From Porites lobata (taxonomy: Eukaryota; Cnidaria; Anthozoa; Scleractinia; Poritidae), in contig CALNXK010000002.1 of the NCBI GenBank assembly GCA_942486035.1, positions 5,335,001 to 5,399,000 of the forward strand: a DNA stretch of 64,000 bases, read 5' to 3'. Positions within the stretch are counted from its first letter, which is position 1, and every line of letters begins with the position of its first letter. The notes under the pieces are model-generated. The model worked only from the letters and a program-made list of their open reading frames with translations, did no database searches and had not been told where the DNA came from. The translations under genes and the position numbers were made by a program. Shown here one piece after another: positions 39,862 through 50,995 of the stretch.

Positions 39862-39950
39862 AATAATAATAATAATTTATTCATTTATAGTGCGCTTTTT
39901 AACATGCTAGGTGATCAAAAGCGCAAAACCAATATATTATAAAAAGAAAT
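39862..39950 (+). repeat. AAT microsatellite beside a short repeat
   Basis: AATAATAATAATAATTTATTCATT is followed by a small stem, AGTGCGCTTTT paired imperfectly with AAAAGCGC. This arrangement is common at the ends of SINE-like or MITE-like repeats. Confidence 0.5.
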
Positions 39951-40693
39951 GGCAAGGAAAGTTTGGCTAAACGATTATTCGTTTCTGAAACTCTGACAGT
40001 AGTAAGGCCTTCTTACAACTGAAGCTAATTGATGAAAAAGGAGGATATTGTCAAAATAATGTCCACGGACTTAACATCATTATGCGCCCAAACCGGTTCA
40101 TTTAGCAAACATTTGCAGTTTTCGCACGACATAAAATTAGCTGTAAAAAGCGGCTTTGAACGGACGAGACAAATCTCACGTGCCATATACCACGTTTGAT
40201 ATTTTTGAACAAAGGATGATTGTTTCGCAATAACTTTCGCGAATAATTTGATCGACTATTACAGTTACCTTTTCTACAAGAAGGATTATAAGGTTCATTA
40301 AATCATAAGCTTTACTAATCTCCTGCGAGAGAAAAAAATATCTTTTCGTGTAACTTTTTTGCGCTGTTAATATGCTTATTTTTCAAGTGTGTTAATTTCC
40401 CCTTATCTTCTCTTCAATAGAAAGCTGAAAAAGGTTTCAAATGTAAATAACTGTAGGTAACATTGTATGTCCATGATAATAGATCTTTTACGAGTATTTA
40501 TCCGTTTGAACCGAGGACGGTTTCCTCTTCTTTATTTCACTTGACCATTTGGCTTTTTAAAGGCAGATGGAAAAGAGGCATTTATAAGCATATTTGTTTA
40601 TGCGCGTTATTGACCAAGCGTGAGGCCGAGATGGCTGGATACTCGCCATGTTATTTTATGGCATTTTTGTTACGAGACAAGAGAGAGTTAAAC
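39951..40693. other. Intergenic, no gene seen
   Basis: No supported exon. Confidence 0.5.
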
Positions 40694-40880
40694 TTCACGT
40701 AAATGGCAAACGTCATATTCAAGTTGCGAATTTCTCAAAATAGAAAATGAGCAAATAAAAACAGCTCAAAACAATTCTTATGGATAAAAAAATTAGGTGC
40801 AACTACTAATTTATCTGTGGAAATAGTAAACAGTAAACGACAAGTTAAAGGGAAACTTGGTCACGTGGTACAAATTCGCG
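40694..40880 (+). repeat. Dispersed repeat, copy 2
   Basis: Diverged direct copy of 36295-36476. It is followed by GTTTGCCGTTTGACG, which pairs with the starting words of the repeat and suggests inverted termini. Confidence 0.65.
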
Positions 40881-41362
40881 TTTGCCGTTTGACGTAAACG
40901 TGATGCTTAACCCGTCTAAGGCCAAGGTCAGCAAAAACGTGAGAAGAGAACGAGGACAATGTCCAGCAATCTTGACAAAACAAGTTTGGTCAATAAAGAA
41001 TTTATTACATGCCTGATAAAATATTTTTTCTTTGCGGGTACAAAGCAGGAAATGCTAAGAGGCTATTAAGAATGTCTTATCTTACCCGCTCGGCTAGCCG
41101 ATCAGAGAGCAAGATTGGCTTCATCTTGCCTGCTCGCGAAATAAGCCATACAATAAGTAACGCTCTTGGCTCCTGTCGGAGCCCGTTTAATGATAGCGGA
41201 CTGGCAGTTTGCCGACTATTTGATAGTCAATGCTAGGGTTCACGACAAAGGGAAAAATTACTCACAACTATTCTCAGAGAGGGCTGCGGTCCCTCCATTT
41301 CATTAATTAAGCCTTCTTCAATTCAGAGCTAACATTTTTTCTCTATCTCTTCCTTTAAAGAA

Positions 41363-43468
41363 ATGGCTACAGTCATCCAAGTTCTGTCTCTTTGGATTGT
41401 GCTTACAGCTGGTGCAATCAGAGGCGAGTTCCTAGGAGGAATAACAGATGCTTTTGAAAATGCTGACCAAAAGCTTTCAGCAGAAATGCAGTCACTGCGC
41501 CAAATTATCGGGGCCCTGTCCCGACAAGTCATGCTGCAGCAGATGTTTGTTGAAGAACGCATCAGATCTGATGGTGATTCGGGTGTGAAGCAAGTGCGCC
41601 TCAGTAACACTGGAACACGTAACTACTTTTCAGATACCCACGGCAACTCTAGAAGACTCTTGGCTATTCATGAACACGCAAACAACATCCGCACGGTGGG
41701 CCTGGGGGAGTTCATTGGCGTCCTTAATGGGGTAGAATTTAGGACAAGACACAACGACTACCGACTCTACATGTCAAGCCAAACCAGCAAAGAATACCAC
41801 GCAACGGAACCAATTCCTTTTCCAGAAGTACCACCAGAGGTGAAAAACAAGTCTACCGTGGATGAACAAATCGTGGAGATGCGCGAATGGTTCAGGGCAT
41901 GGAAATCACAAAATCACACAGTTAGAGATTACAGGAAGTATTTCAAGCCTGTACTGTGCTTTCTAGAGGGCGCCTGGACCACAGCAACAAAAGCCATCGA
42001 CGAGCCGTTTGAAAGTGACAGACATTTTATTGATGCCCAAACATGGTTCGACCTACAAGAAAAAATTCGCTTTACATCTTACACTGGCAGGAAGGACAAT
42101 CTCGAAAACTTCTCCTTCCTTCCGACCACCATCATTGACATTATAAACGAAACGATTCCTGTCTTTGCACAGTGGAATTACCGCATTTTGTGCCACCCAG
42201 TGAGCCGTGACATTCCCTTGAATAGATTTCGTGTGGTTGACGAGTTCCACGCAAGGCTTCCTGCACGAAGAAAATACGAGGAACAGAAAAATTTCCGTGC
42301 AGCAAGATTCCAACTCAACCCTCAAGACTCAGACACGTGGACCGAAAAATACAACAATCCCAGGTTCACACTGCTAGATGAGCTGATGAGCGAGATTCCT
42401 GGAAAAGACAACTATCAAGCTAATCTAACGGATGAAGCATTTGACCTGCCAGCTCACACCATTGACCCAAAAAAGAGCGGAAAAATAAATGCCGGTTACT
42501 ACCATCGCTGGTTCAAGGTTTTGGAAAAAGACGCTATGGGCGAATCCTTAAGGCGTCGCGGCTATGTCGATGAAAACCTGTTCATGGCCATGACCACCCA
42601 GCCTAAAGTGGCTGGTATGACACTCAAGACCTGCAAGGGTTCAAAACGCTGGCCTCGGTGCAAGACAGTTTCTCAGAAGTTTTCGTATGCCATTCCACTC
42701 GAAATAATATATATGACACCCCTAAACAAATGGAACCCGTTTGACCTCGAGTACAAAGGAGATGAGAAGACGCCCTACGGAAAGACCGTGTATCTTGGTG
42801 GTCGCTATGGAGGAAGAACTCCAGAAAGGGCCTACAATGGTACCAATAGCAAGAAGTACTATCTAACTCCATCGGCCTTCTTTTCAGGAAAGGAGGTTAG
42901 CAGCGACACTGCAGACACCACCAAGAATAGCGTTGGAGTTTTGGATCGGAATGGAATTGATGTTAGGATCACCCGCGCCAGCGGAACACGCATCTTTCTT
43001 CCACTCATTAGCGGCGTAGGGATCTGTCGACAGCGATATCCAATTATGCCTGTTCATGGAGAAGGAAGTGCTGTTTGGAAGGAACTTGAGGCGACTAAAG
43101 ATATCCTGATGAAATCCAATACTTACAGCTACATGTATAGGGAACCACTGATGGGAAACGGTAATGTTCCACCTACGGAACCTGCAAAGAGATCCCTGAC
43201 GCTGAAGATGGAGGATGCAGCAGCAACACCACCAGGACCACACACCCACGAAGTCACTTTGACACCAGAGGAGGTGGAGCTTGCTAAAAAAGGACAGCGT
43301 ATTGACAACGTTATCACCACAACTGGAGCTGGTCACCAACATACAATTGCCATCGCATGGAGAAACAACAAGTGGTCAATAGATAACTGTGCTGGTGGAT
43401 GTGACAAAGGAATGTTTCGATGCTGTGACAAACATGGCAAGTTCTTAGTCACAGTTGTTAATGTGTAA
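41363..43468 (+). CDS. Secreted 701-residue protein with C-terminal His-rich motif, family unrecognised
   Basis: A single uninterrupted frame. The start at 41363 gives a clear signal peptide (residues 1-21, hydrophobic core VIQVLSLWIVLTAG). A pyrimidine tract ending in AAAG lies just before the ATG, so a 5'-UTR intron is possible. After the signal comes a short heptad-like stretch (about 30-66), then a globular region of about 540 residues with no domain I can name. It has six possible N-glycosylation sites (NKS, NHT, NFS, NET, NLT, NGT) and no transmembrane segment. Residues 626-664 carry HTHEVTLTPEE, a short spacer and TTTGAGHQHT. Similar HxHxVTL...GHxH modules are known to me from secreted bacterial proteins and suggest metal binding. 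The tail has Cys676, Cys680, Cys687 and Cys688. ATTAAA at 43596 is a possible polyadenylation signal. Function unknown; an extracellular matrix or metal-handling role is inference. Confidence 0.85.
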   Translation: MATVIQVLSLWIVLTAGAIRGEFLGGITDAFENADQKLSAEMQSLRQIIGALSRQVMLQQMFVEERIRSDGDSGVKQVRLSNTGTRNYFSDTHGNSRRLLAIHEHANNIRTVGLGEFIGVLNGVEFRTRHNDYRLYMSSQTSKEYHATEPIPFPEVPPEVKNKSTVDEQIVEMREWFRAWKSQNHTVRDYRKYFKPVLCFLEGAWTTATKAIDEPFESDRHFIDAQTWFDLQEKIRFTSYTGRKDNLENFSFLPTTIIDIINETIPVFAQWNYRILCHPVSRDIPLNRFRVVDEFHARLPARRKYEEQKNFRAARFQLNPQDSDTWTEKYNNPRFTLLDELMSEIPGKDNYQANLTDEAFDLPAHTIDPKKSGKINAGYYHRWFKVLEKDAMGESLRRRGYVDENLFMAMTTQPKVAGMTLKTCKGSKRWPRCKTVSQKFSYAIPLEIIYMTPLNKWNPFDLEYKGDEKTPYGKTVYLGGRYGGRTPERAYNGTNSKKYYLTPSAFFSGKEVSSDTADTTKNSVGVLDRNGIDVRITRASGTRIFLPLISGVGICRQRYPIMPVHGEGSAVWKELEATKDILMKSNTYSYMYREPLMGNGNVPPTEPAKRSLTLKMEDAAATPPGPHTHEVTLTPEEVELAKKGQRIDNVITTTGAGHQHTIAIAWRNNKWSIDNCAGGCDKGMFRCCDKHGKFLVTVVNV

Positions 43469-43687
43469 CATGCTAGGGTTCGGCTAGTATATGTATTGTC
43501 AGCGGCAAAAACTACCAGTAAAAGTGTTTTTAATGATTAACTTATTACCGTCAAATAGATACCACGAGAGAATTGTATGCAAGTCTGTGCTAAGAATTAA
43601 AACGTTGTAAAAAGGGACAAAAACATGACTCAAGTGTGTATTTCAGTTATAGTTGGCGTGTTTTTAACACATTAGAGCTGCAAAATA

Positions 43688-44000
43688 CTAAAAAACTTCT
43701 TTCCTTGACGGTTCTCCTGGAGGTTGTTTTTCGCCGTTTGACGTTGACGGTTAACCGACATCCCATTAAGACGTTCTCAAATGTTTTTTCGCAGTCCAGA
43801 ACCCTTTAAGGTGGCTCCACCGTTGGGTAATGGAACCCAAATTCTTGGTGCGTTTGTACACTAAAACACTTCTTTCCTTGACGGTTCTCCCGGCGGCTAC
43901 GTTTTTCACCGTTTGACGTTGACGGTTAACCAACACTCTATTATGACGCTCTAACATTTTTTCGCAGTCCCGAGCCCTTTAAGGTGGCTGCACAGTTGGC
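43688..44000 (+). repeat. Two-copy 173-bp direct duplication
   Basis: The segment beginning CTAAAA at 43688 repeats at 43861. Shared strings include CTTCTTTCCTTGACGGTTCT, CCGTTTGACGTTGACGGTTA, TTTTTTCGCAGTCC and CCCTTTAAGGTGGCT. The words are typical of a dispersed repeat. It lies 220 bp past the stop of the secreted-protein gene. Confidence 0.8.
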
Positions 44001-44934
44001 TCGTTTTTAATGCGACGGCTACGAAACTTTGAGAAGATCTTCATCTATTATTTAGCAATAATAACGTGAAACAATCCGATAGTACTAGTGGTAAATAATT
44101 TTGGACGAAGTTAGCGATTAAGTGGGCCCTACTTTTCAAAGAAACTCGCGCCAAGTTAAAAATTTTGCTGATTGTTGAGAGTGAAATTTCTCGTATCAGC
44201 TTTTATTGACAAAATAAGTATGACAAATCGTTGAATAGGAATTCAATCACAATTCAGTTGTGAATTTTTTCTTTAATTTCAAAAACGAATTGCTCTTAGC
44301 CAGAACAAGCCGTCAATTCAAATTTTCGGGACAAATTAGTGCCTTCTATAATCAGGAAAACCAAGCCGATAGGCAATCGTGCCATTCTTCCTCCAAACCT
44401 TGCTCTGAAATCGAGGGACTTATTTGAAATATCCTTCCGCAGTTGTGACTTAAACTCCTGTTACATACATTTCAATGTATTGCAATGACTATGCATCGTT
44501 TTTTTACCACAGTGTGCTGCATCAAATTCAACAAAAACGTAATTGGGATTATAAGCCACTCTGTACTCAGAATTGTAGAGCACCTTTGTTTATGACTACG
44601 AAATGATCTCGGAACCGAGGGGGAGGAACGACAAAGATGCCTATCCCCTGTATGCCTGTAAACCGCTATATCACAGCACAAGTAACATTACTAAGAAAAA
44701 AATACGACCATTGCATAAATCAGTGTGTACAAAGTTCGTGACTTCTTTCTTGGCTGGGTAGTATTTTTCATGGGGCTAAAAGTAATTTAGGCTAAGTTAA
44801 ACACGATACAACAGGTGCGGTTACACGAGACACTTTCAACGTGGAAAATGACTTTTTTACCGTGCGAAATCGGTTTGGTGCGTGTGACCGCCCTTTCGCG
44901 AGATAAACTTACCATGGGGAATATCCATGAATAT
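44001..44934. other. Intergenic, no gene seen
   Basis: No supported exon or RNA gene. Confidence 0.5.
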
Positions 44935-45064
44935 GTTGTGGTTCAACTTTATCGTTGGTTCAGAATTTATTTTCCTTAGATTGAAACCATTATCATAAAT
45001 TACCATACCCCAAAACAAAGGAATATAAAATTTGAACCAATCATGAATAAAATTGGACTACGAC
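44935..45064. repeat. Palindromic MITE family, copy 1
   Basis: GTTGTGGTTCAACTTTATC and its imperfect inverse near 45040-45064 frame an AT-rich palindrome. TATTTTCCTT pairs imperfectly with AAAGGAATATA. Related palindromes lie at about 54254-54388 and 60066-60193. Confidence 0.65.
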
Positions 45065-45497
45065 AAATACGGCAAAAAGAAGAAAGAAACCGCCCATGGC
45101 ATTTAACGTGGTAAAAAGAAAGGAGATGGCCGGGGGTTTGTGCAGGAGCGTTGAATTTTACAGCTCGGGTTCAAATGTAAAGTCATTCTGCGTTCTTTTA
45201 CGCGCTTCTGGGCAGTTCTCGCTGTTTTTACCCCGGGCCACCCATCCCTCTTGGCATGGAAAGTATGTGGTAAGGTTTTTAGTTTAGACTGTGACGTATG
45301 ACCGTGCCTAGTTTCGAGGCAAAGCGCGTCGACATGGACGGACGCGCGTTCTTGGCGCTCTACTACATACTCGCATATTTTCTCGGCAGTTTAGGCTCTA
45401 GGAGCCAATTTTAGCTAACACAAATCACTGGGAATCTGTTTTAACTATTTCCGAACTGAAATGGTATATACTATGTCATTGTGTGTATCCATCGAAA

Positions 45498-45656
45498 ATG
45501 GAATTGCATTCAAATAAAACACCAAGAGCAAAAGCGTTCTTCGGGCGGAGAATTGTTTACTGTCGCAATTCCACAGCTATAACTCAATTCTTTGAACTTC
45601 TCAAGCTTTCAAGGGACATCAGTAGTAACCCAGGACCGGCAAAAGAAGACGCTTAA
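45498..45656 (+). mobile_element. LINE-derived fragment with 2A-like peptide
   Basis: A 52-codon frame whose product ends FFELLKLSRDISSNPGPAKE. LSxDI(x)2NPGP near the N terminus is a feature of several invertebrate non-LTR retrotransposons and resembles the 2A ribosome-skipping motif D(V/I)ExNPGP. Here the Glu of the motif is Ser, and the frame stops six codons after NPGP. No endonuclease or reverse transcriptase follows, so this is at most a 5' scrap of a LINE. The alternative is chance. Confidence 0.45.
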
Positions 45657-45707
45657 AGTCACTTGAGACCTTTTTACTCATATAAACGATTTATTTTTCC
45701 ACGTTAA

Positions 45708-45866
45708 GCAAACTATTTTGAACGCTTACGCCGACATGATCACCAGATCTACTACCACTCTGATGTGGACCCACTTGTTCTAGACAGGTACATTAGTAAT
45801 GACGTGGAAAAGGCAAACCCAAGGTACAGCCAAAATGGCATGATCGTGGACGCAAAGAAACACTAG
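45708..45866 (+). other. Exon-like open frame, unidentified
   Basis: A 52-codon frame without ATG near its start. It is rich in Tyr/Asp/Arg (for example YYHSDVDPLVLDRYISND) and preceded by TTTATTTTTCCACGTTAAG, a possible splice acceptor. I do not recognise it. It could be a stray exon or transposon scrap. Confidence 0.2.
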
Positions 45867-46111
45867 ACGTTAGTTACTGGTCATACTGACCACCAGTTTT
45901 CTTTTCCAATGAAATGAGAGTACACACTGTATGTTCGGAATGAATATAGAACAGTGTTAGACTAACTTTGATAGAATACTGTTGGCAAGAAAAATTACTA
46001 ATCAATTTAATGTACTGTTTATGTTAACGGTTACGCAACATCATCTCTAAGGATACATTGCTTAAAGCTATACAAGGCATAAATTCTGCCGCACTTTAGT
46101 TTATTATTGTT

Positions 46112-46116
46112 CTTCA
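46112..46116 (+). repeat. 5-bp target-site duplication, left copy
   Basis: CTTCA immediately before the 5' LTR. It is identical to CTTCA at 53277-53281 after the 3' LTR. Confidence 0.8.
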
Positions 46117-46258
46117 AGTAATGATCAGCGGTATTTTCCTAGGCATGCGCACAAAGTTATTAATGAGTGAGTTTCGGCCATGTTGTGTAGTTCTGTTCTG
46201 GAGATTAATTCTGTTTTGAATCCTCAACCATCCTAGTTGTTTAGTAAAGATTATTACA
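46117..46258 (+). repeat. 5' LTR
   Basis: 142 bp aligned end to end with 53135-53276. It ends in TTACA. The first base pair is AG here instead of the TG kept in the 3' copy. Confidence 0.88.
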
Positions 46259-46272
46259 TGGTGTCAGGAGTG
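46259..46272 (+). promoter_or_regulatory. Primer-binding site, tRNA-Leu type
   Basis: TGGTGTCAGGAGTG begins directly after the 5' LTR. TGG complements the CCA end of a tRNA, and the rest matches what I recall of metazoan leucine tRNA 3' ends. Confidence 0.7.
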
Positions 46273-46544
46273 ACGCACGAGAAGTAAATTCTGCGACGGT
46301 AGAGTGAAGTTGTGGAACGAAGACAGAACGCAAAATCCGGCTATTGGCATCGGCGATTTGGAAAAGTACATGTCCCAGGAAACTGTAACTGGTGCAGGAA
46401 ATCTCGGCCAGATAGAAGAAGCAAACATATCTGAAGAAAGAGGAAACACTCCGGAGGTACACCTGACCTCAATTAAATAACAGAAATACAACTAATGGAA
46501 ATGTCGGAAATACAGATCAAGACGATCTCGCGACTACACAAGAA

Positions 46545-47454
46545 ATGGCGTTCCATTTAGGCCTCCCTTCCCCGAAACCACTCGATCTGCGAGGTGGAAA
46601 TGTCTCAGAAAACTGGAAGAAGTTCAAACAAAAGTACACAAATCACAAAATTGCAACTGGCACAACCACCAAGGAAAGTGCAACCAGAGTAGCTACGCTG
46701 CTAACAGTCATTGCCAACGATGCTGTTGATGTTTTTAACACTCTGCCGTGGGATGCAGAAGGTGATGACAAAAAGATTGATAAAATAATAAAGAAACTTG
46801 AGGAAATCTGTGAACCGAGGAAAAACGTCAGTTACTAGAGATACAAGTTCTTTTCAAGAGCCTAGAAAAGTGGCGAAACCATTGATCAATATGTTACTGT
46901 GTTAAGGAAGCTGAGCGAATCATGTGAATTCAGTACATTGAAGAACTCTCTTATCAAAGATAGAATTGTACTTGGCATCAGTGACACTAAGACAAGAGAG
47001 GGATAGGATTGTTCAGGATTTCAGACCTAACCCTGGAAAAGGCTAAAGATATGGTTCGATCTGCAGAGGCAACAGAGATACAACTAAGCCACAGGGAAAA
47101 CGACTCAGCCGTACATGGAATTGGAGTGGCGAAGAAAAAACCACCATTCAGAAGGACATCCTCAGCCAATGAAGATAGATCCAGCTCAAGCAAGATATTT
47201 GATTGGAGAAATTGTGGCACAAGACATGGTGTAAGAGAATGCCCAGCATATGGCAAGACATGTCATAATTTCAAGAAACAGCATCATTTCCAGAGCACGT
47301 GCTGGTCGCAAAAGAACGTCCAAGGGCTAATGGTAGAAGAAGAAGAGGAGAATGACTGTGAGTCTACACTGTTTGTAGGAGCAGTCATTACAGAAGTTCA
47401 GATTCAGAATGACGAGTGCTACGTGACTTTACCATTACAGGGACATCTCATGCG
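46545..47454 (+). pseudogene. Decayed gag
   Basis: A frame from 46545 (MAFHLGLPSPKPLDL) resembles the N-terminal Gag of Mag/SURL elements (WKKFKQKY...). An in-frame stop at about 46836 and a frameshift follow. The frame resumes at about 46987-47000 and runs to 47479. A zinc-knuckle-like cluster at about 47210-47310 keeps CGTRHGVRECPAYGK and a later HHF...C, but one expected Cys is replaced by Phe. It would normally package the element RNA. It is not functional here. Confidence 0.75.
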
Positions 47455-49206
47455 ACTTAAAGTGGACACTGGATCGTAAGTGAACATAATGCCATTTAAG
47501 AAACTCAAGAAGAATTAAACGGGATAACCCCCAAAAGAATCTGTGCAACTAAAAACTGGTTAGTTATTCAGAAAATAATCTCAAGGTTCTAGGAATCATA
47601 AAATTACCCGTGAAATCCAAGTCAGATGTTGAACAAGAGCCAACATTCCATGTAGTGGAAACAACTCAGCCGGGATTACTGGGACTTCGCTCCTCACAAA
47701 ACTTGGGCCTAATTAAAGTTGTCATGACAGCAAATACAGAGAGCGAAGAAACCACCACCGATGATAGCAGCCGAACTACAAGGACATCTCAAGAATTGAA
47801 AGAGTTCTAGCAGAAATATGCACATGGACTGGGACGTTTAGAGAAACCTTACCACATTGAAATACATCCAACCGTTTCAACAGTTATCAATCCTCCTAGA
47901 AAAATACCAGCCGCACTTCAAGAGAGAGTGAAAGCAGAGTTGGATGACATGAAGAAGCGAGGAGTAATACGCAAAGTCGAAGAACCCACTGACTGGGTTA
48001 ATTCAACTGCCTTTGTTGAAAAGCCTGATGGTAGTTTGCGCATTTGTTTGGATTCAAGACACCTGTACAAGGCCATAAAAAGGGAACATTTTCAGCTACC
48101 CTCCACTGAAGATATCACAACCTGCATGGCAAACGCAAAATGATTTACCAAGTTTGATGCAAATCGAGGTAATTGGCAGATACCACTAGATGAAAGGAGT
48201 CAACTTCTTTCCACGTCCAGTACGCCATTTGGAAGGTTTTGCTAACAAGTTACCACATTTGGCATTCAATCTTTTCAAGAAGTTTTTCAGAAGCGAATGA
48301 GTCAACACTTTGGTGACCTGGAAGGTGTTGAAACTGACATTGTTGTACACTCTGGCACGGAAATGAAACATGATTGCCGTTAAAAGAAAGTCCTGAATCG
48401 ATGCAAGAAGATTAACTTGAAACTAAACGAGAAAAAGTGTGTCTTCAAAGTCAAGGAGGTGACCTATACTGGTCACAAACTTACACAAGAGGCGACCAAG
48501 CCCGATGATGAAAAGTTCGTGCCATTAAGGACATGCCAGCACCAACTGACAAGAAAGGAGTTGAAAGATTACTCGGTACAGTCAACTACCTCGGAAAATT
48601 CATTCCCAATCTGGCATCTCTCAATGAACCCATTAGGGTGCTTCTGCGAAAGGATATTGAATTTCAGTGGTCACATGAGCAAGACAAAGCCTTTCAAGAA
48701 ATTAAGACTGTCTTAACTGAGAATAGAGGTCCCGTTCTGAGGTTTTTCAATGTACAAAAACCAGTAACCGTCAGCTACGATGCCCCACCTACAGGTCTTG
48801 GCGGAGTCATACTGCAAGACAATTGTCCCACGGCTTACGCATCAAGATCGTTAACCGAGGTCAAATCAAGATACGCTCAAGTAGAAAAGGAAGTCTTGGC
48901 AGCTCAGTTCAGCCTTGAGCGATTCAACGAATAAACGTACGGAAAGAAAGTGCACGTGGAATCAGATCACAAACCCCTAGAAATAATTGTGAAGATACCC
49001 GTAGCGACAGCACAGCCCAGACTACAAAAAATTCTGAGGAGAATGCAAAAGTACGACTACAGACTAGAATATAAGCCTGGAAGAGAGTTAGTACTCCCAG
49101 AGATGCTGTCCTGCGCACCATGCTGTCCTGAGACAACAGATATTAAAAACATGGAACAGGAAATTGCACTGCACGTTCATCTGATACAGTCAAGCCTGCC
49201 AGTCTC
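47455..49206 (+). pseudogene. Decayed pol, protease to RNase H part
   Basis: The protease active-site triad DTGS (about 47467-47478) is followed at once by a stop codon. Reverse transcriptase begins near 47928 (KKRGVIRKVEEPTDW...KPDGSLRICLDSR). A stop occurs at about 48142 and more breaks follow to 48400. The tyrosine-X-Asp-Asp catalytic loop cannot be found, because the corresponding region around 48330-48360 has lost it. An RT connection and RNase H-like segment is open at 48533-48934, with further remains to 49206. The nested element interrupts the frame between a Lys-Pro pair here and the continuation at 51571. Confidence 0.8.
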
Positions 49207-49213
49207 CAAACCC
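49207..49213 (+). repeat. 7-bp target-site duplication, left copy
   Basis: CAAACCC directly before the nested element, repeated at 51564-51570. Removing the element and one copy restores continuous pol sequence. Confidence 0.85.
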
Positions 49214-49791
49214 CACAGGCGGCCCAGACGTAGTATGTGTCACTGAATGAATATATTAATATCCACATGGACAAATTAATGCGATGAGTCGTCGAAACTC
49301 CCATGGACTAAAATAGTCTAAAAGTCAAAACATAACAAAACAAAGCTAAGATACCTTCAACTGAACGTATCCTTGTCTTTCCTGGCCGGTTTAAGTGGCA
49401 TTTTGTTGAGTTTTGAAATTGTAGGTACTATCCACTAAAGAAGAATTAAAGGCTGGCTACAAAACAAACAGACCATCTCCACGCGCCTTCACACGAAGCG
49501 CTATAAATTCGAGAATAATCGACGAATCCGCTCCAAATAACCATCGGCTAATCTGCAGTTAACGTGTGCTCCTGCTTCTGGCTCGCTTGCTCCACAAAAC
49601 CCATCGCAACTGCACAATAATTGCTCGCTCATCAACAACCACTGTTGACCTTTACGCTTCGATATGACCGCAAACGACCAGGTTTAATACGCGACGTGAC
49701 GCGACGTGAATATTCAAGCTTAGCGACCGCCTTCGCGCAAAAATGCAGCACTTGCTATGGGAGGGATGGTACTATTGCTTCCAGGTCAATC
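49214..49791 (+). repeat. Left terminal inverted repeat of the nested element
   Basis: Matches the reverse complement of 50996-51563. It ends where GGTCAATC gives way to unrelated sequence. Confidence 0.88.
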
Positions 49792-50321
49792 AATCGGGAA
49801 AATAATATTGAAGCCCATGTAATTTTTAAAAAGATCCAATTTGCCCAAGGAGCACCGAACAGATACGAATCTTATAGCGGAGCTAAAAAAAATGAGCGGC
49901 AGTGGAAAAAGTGAACAAGAACATATACCACATTTTCTCCATAAAAAGTGAAAACCAGGAAGTTTTCTGAACGTTTCACGTCGCAGTCATGCAAATCAAC
50001 GGCAAGGAAATGTACAAGAAAGTGTGCTGTAATTAGACCTATTGTTGTTTTTCACAGTTCTGGTCAAGGGCATCCAACTTTTAATTTTTCACATTTCACT
50101 CAACGGGTTAGGCTATTTTTCGTAGAGAGTAAAATGGAATCCTAAAATTTTCGGATTCAAAAATGTGATGAAAGAAGGTATCTGAAAAATTATCTCCTTC
50201 GTAATACGTTAAATTGCATCTAAAATTTTCGGAAAAATAATTCTGAATTCCTCGTAATTTCGAAAAGACTCAAGTTCCTCTAGAATGGCCGAACACTGAG
50301 ATGCAAATTTTATAGCGCCAC

Positions 50322-50625
50322 TTAGAATGCATTTCTATAGAGCTAAAAGTACTTTATGAATAGCTACAGAAGTGTTTTCAATTGAAAGTATTTGAGGAAA
50401 CAGTCGTTGGGTGGCCCTGTCTCGTTGCCTTCTCCGCTTAGCATTACACGATATATTTTATATTTAGTATGAGCAAACTATAAATCATTAGCTTCGCTTT
50501 TAGCCCTCCTGACTAAATTTATGTAAGCGCTGTTTAGAATGCATTTTTCGATCAAAAGTACTCTGGACAGCCTTAAATGTGTTTTCAATGCCTTTAGGGG
50601 GAAATCATCGTTGGGTGCCCCTGAG
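50322..50625 (+). repeat. Internal direct duplication in the nested element
   Basis: Copies at 50322-50420 and 50534-50625 (offset 212 bp) share TTAGAATGCATTT, AAAAGTACT, GTGTTTTCAAT and CGTTGGGTG. Confidence 0.7.
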
Positions 50626-50995
50626 TTTTGAGAATAATAATAATAATAATAAAAAAAGATATCGCGCACATAAATTTTACTTTACGATATCTTCAGCTGT
50701 ATCTTCTATTCAGCTGCATAGCCGGGGCCAGATTTTGCCTTTTTCCTGGGCGGAAAATTCTCGTCCTCCTTCACCAGTTTGGACAACATATTATGGAGTG
50801 AGACGTTGTTAATCTAAGCAAATAAGTCTGGTAGAGTCAAGAACCTATGCAAGCGGCTGGACGAACAATGTGACAGCGAACGTTAGAAGAATTCGAACTT
50901 GAAAACCAGGGCTGCCCTGTTGAAAACTTACGGACGGTCCATCAATCGCCTTCTGTTTTCTGGTCAAAACTAACGCAGCTAACCTTCGGTCAGTC

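Noticed and set aside
42053..43342. Antisense frames opposite the secreted protein (up to 152 codons)
   Set aside because: Shadows of the sense frame without motifs or starts in good context.
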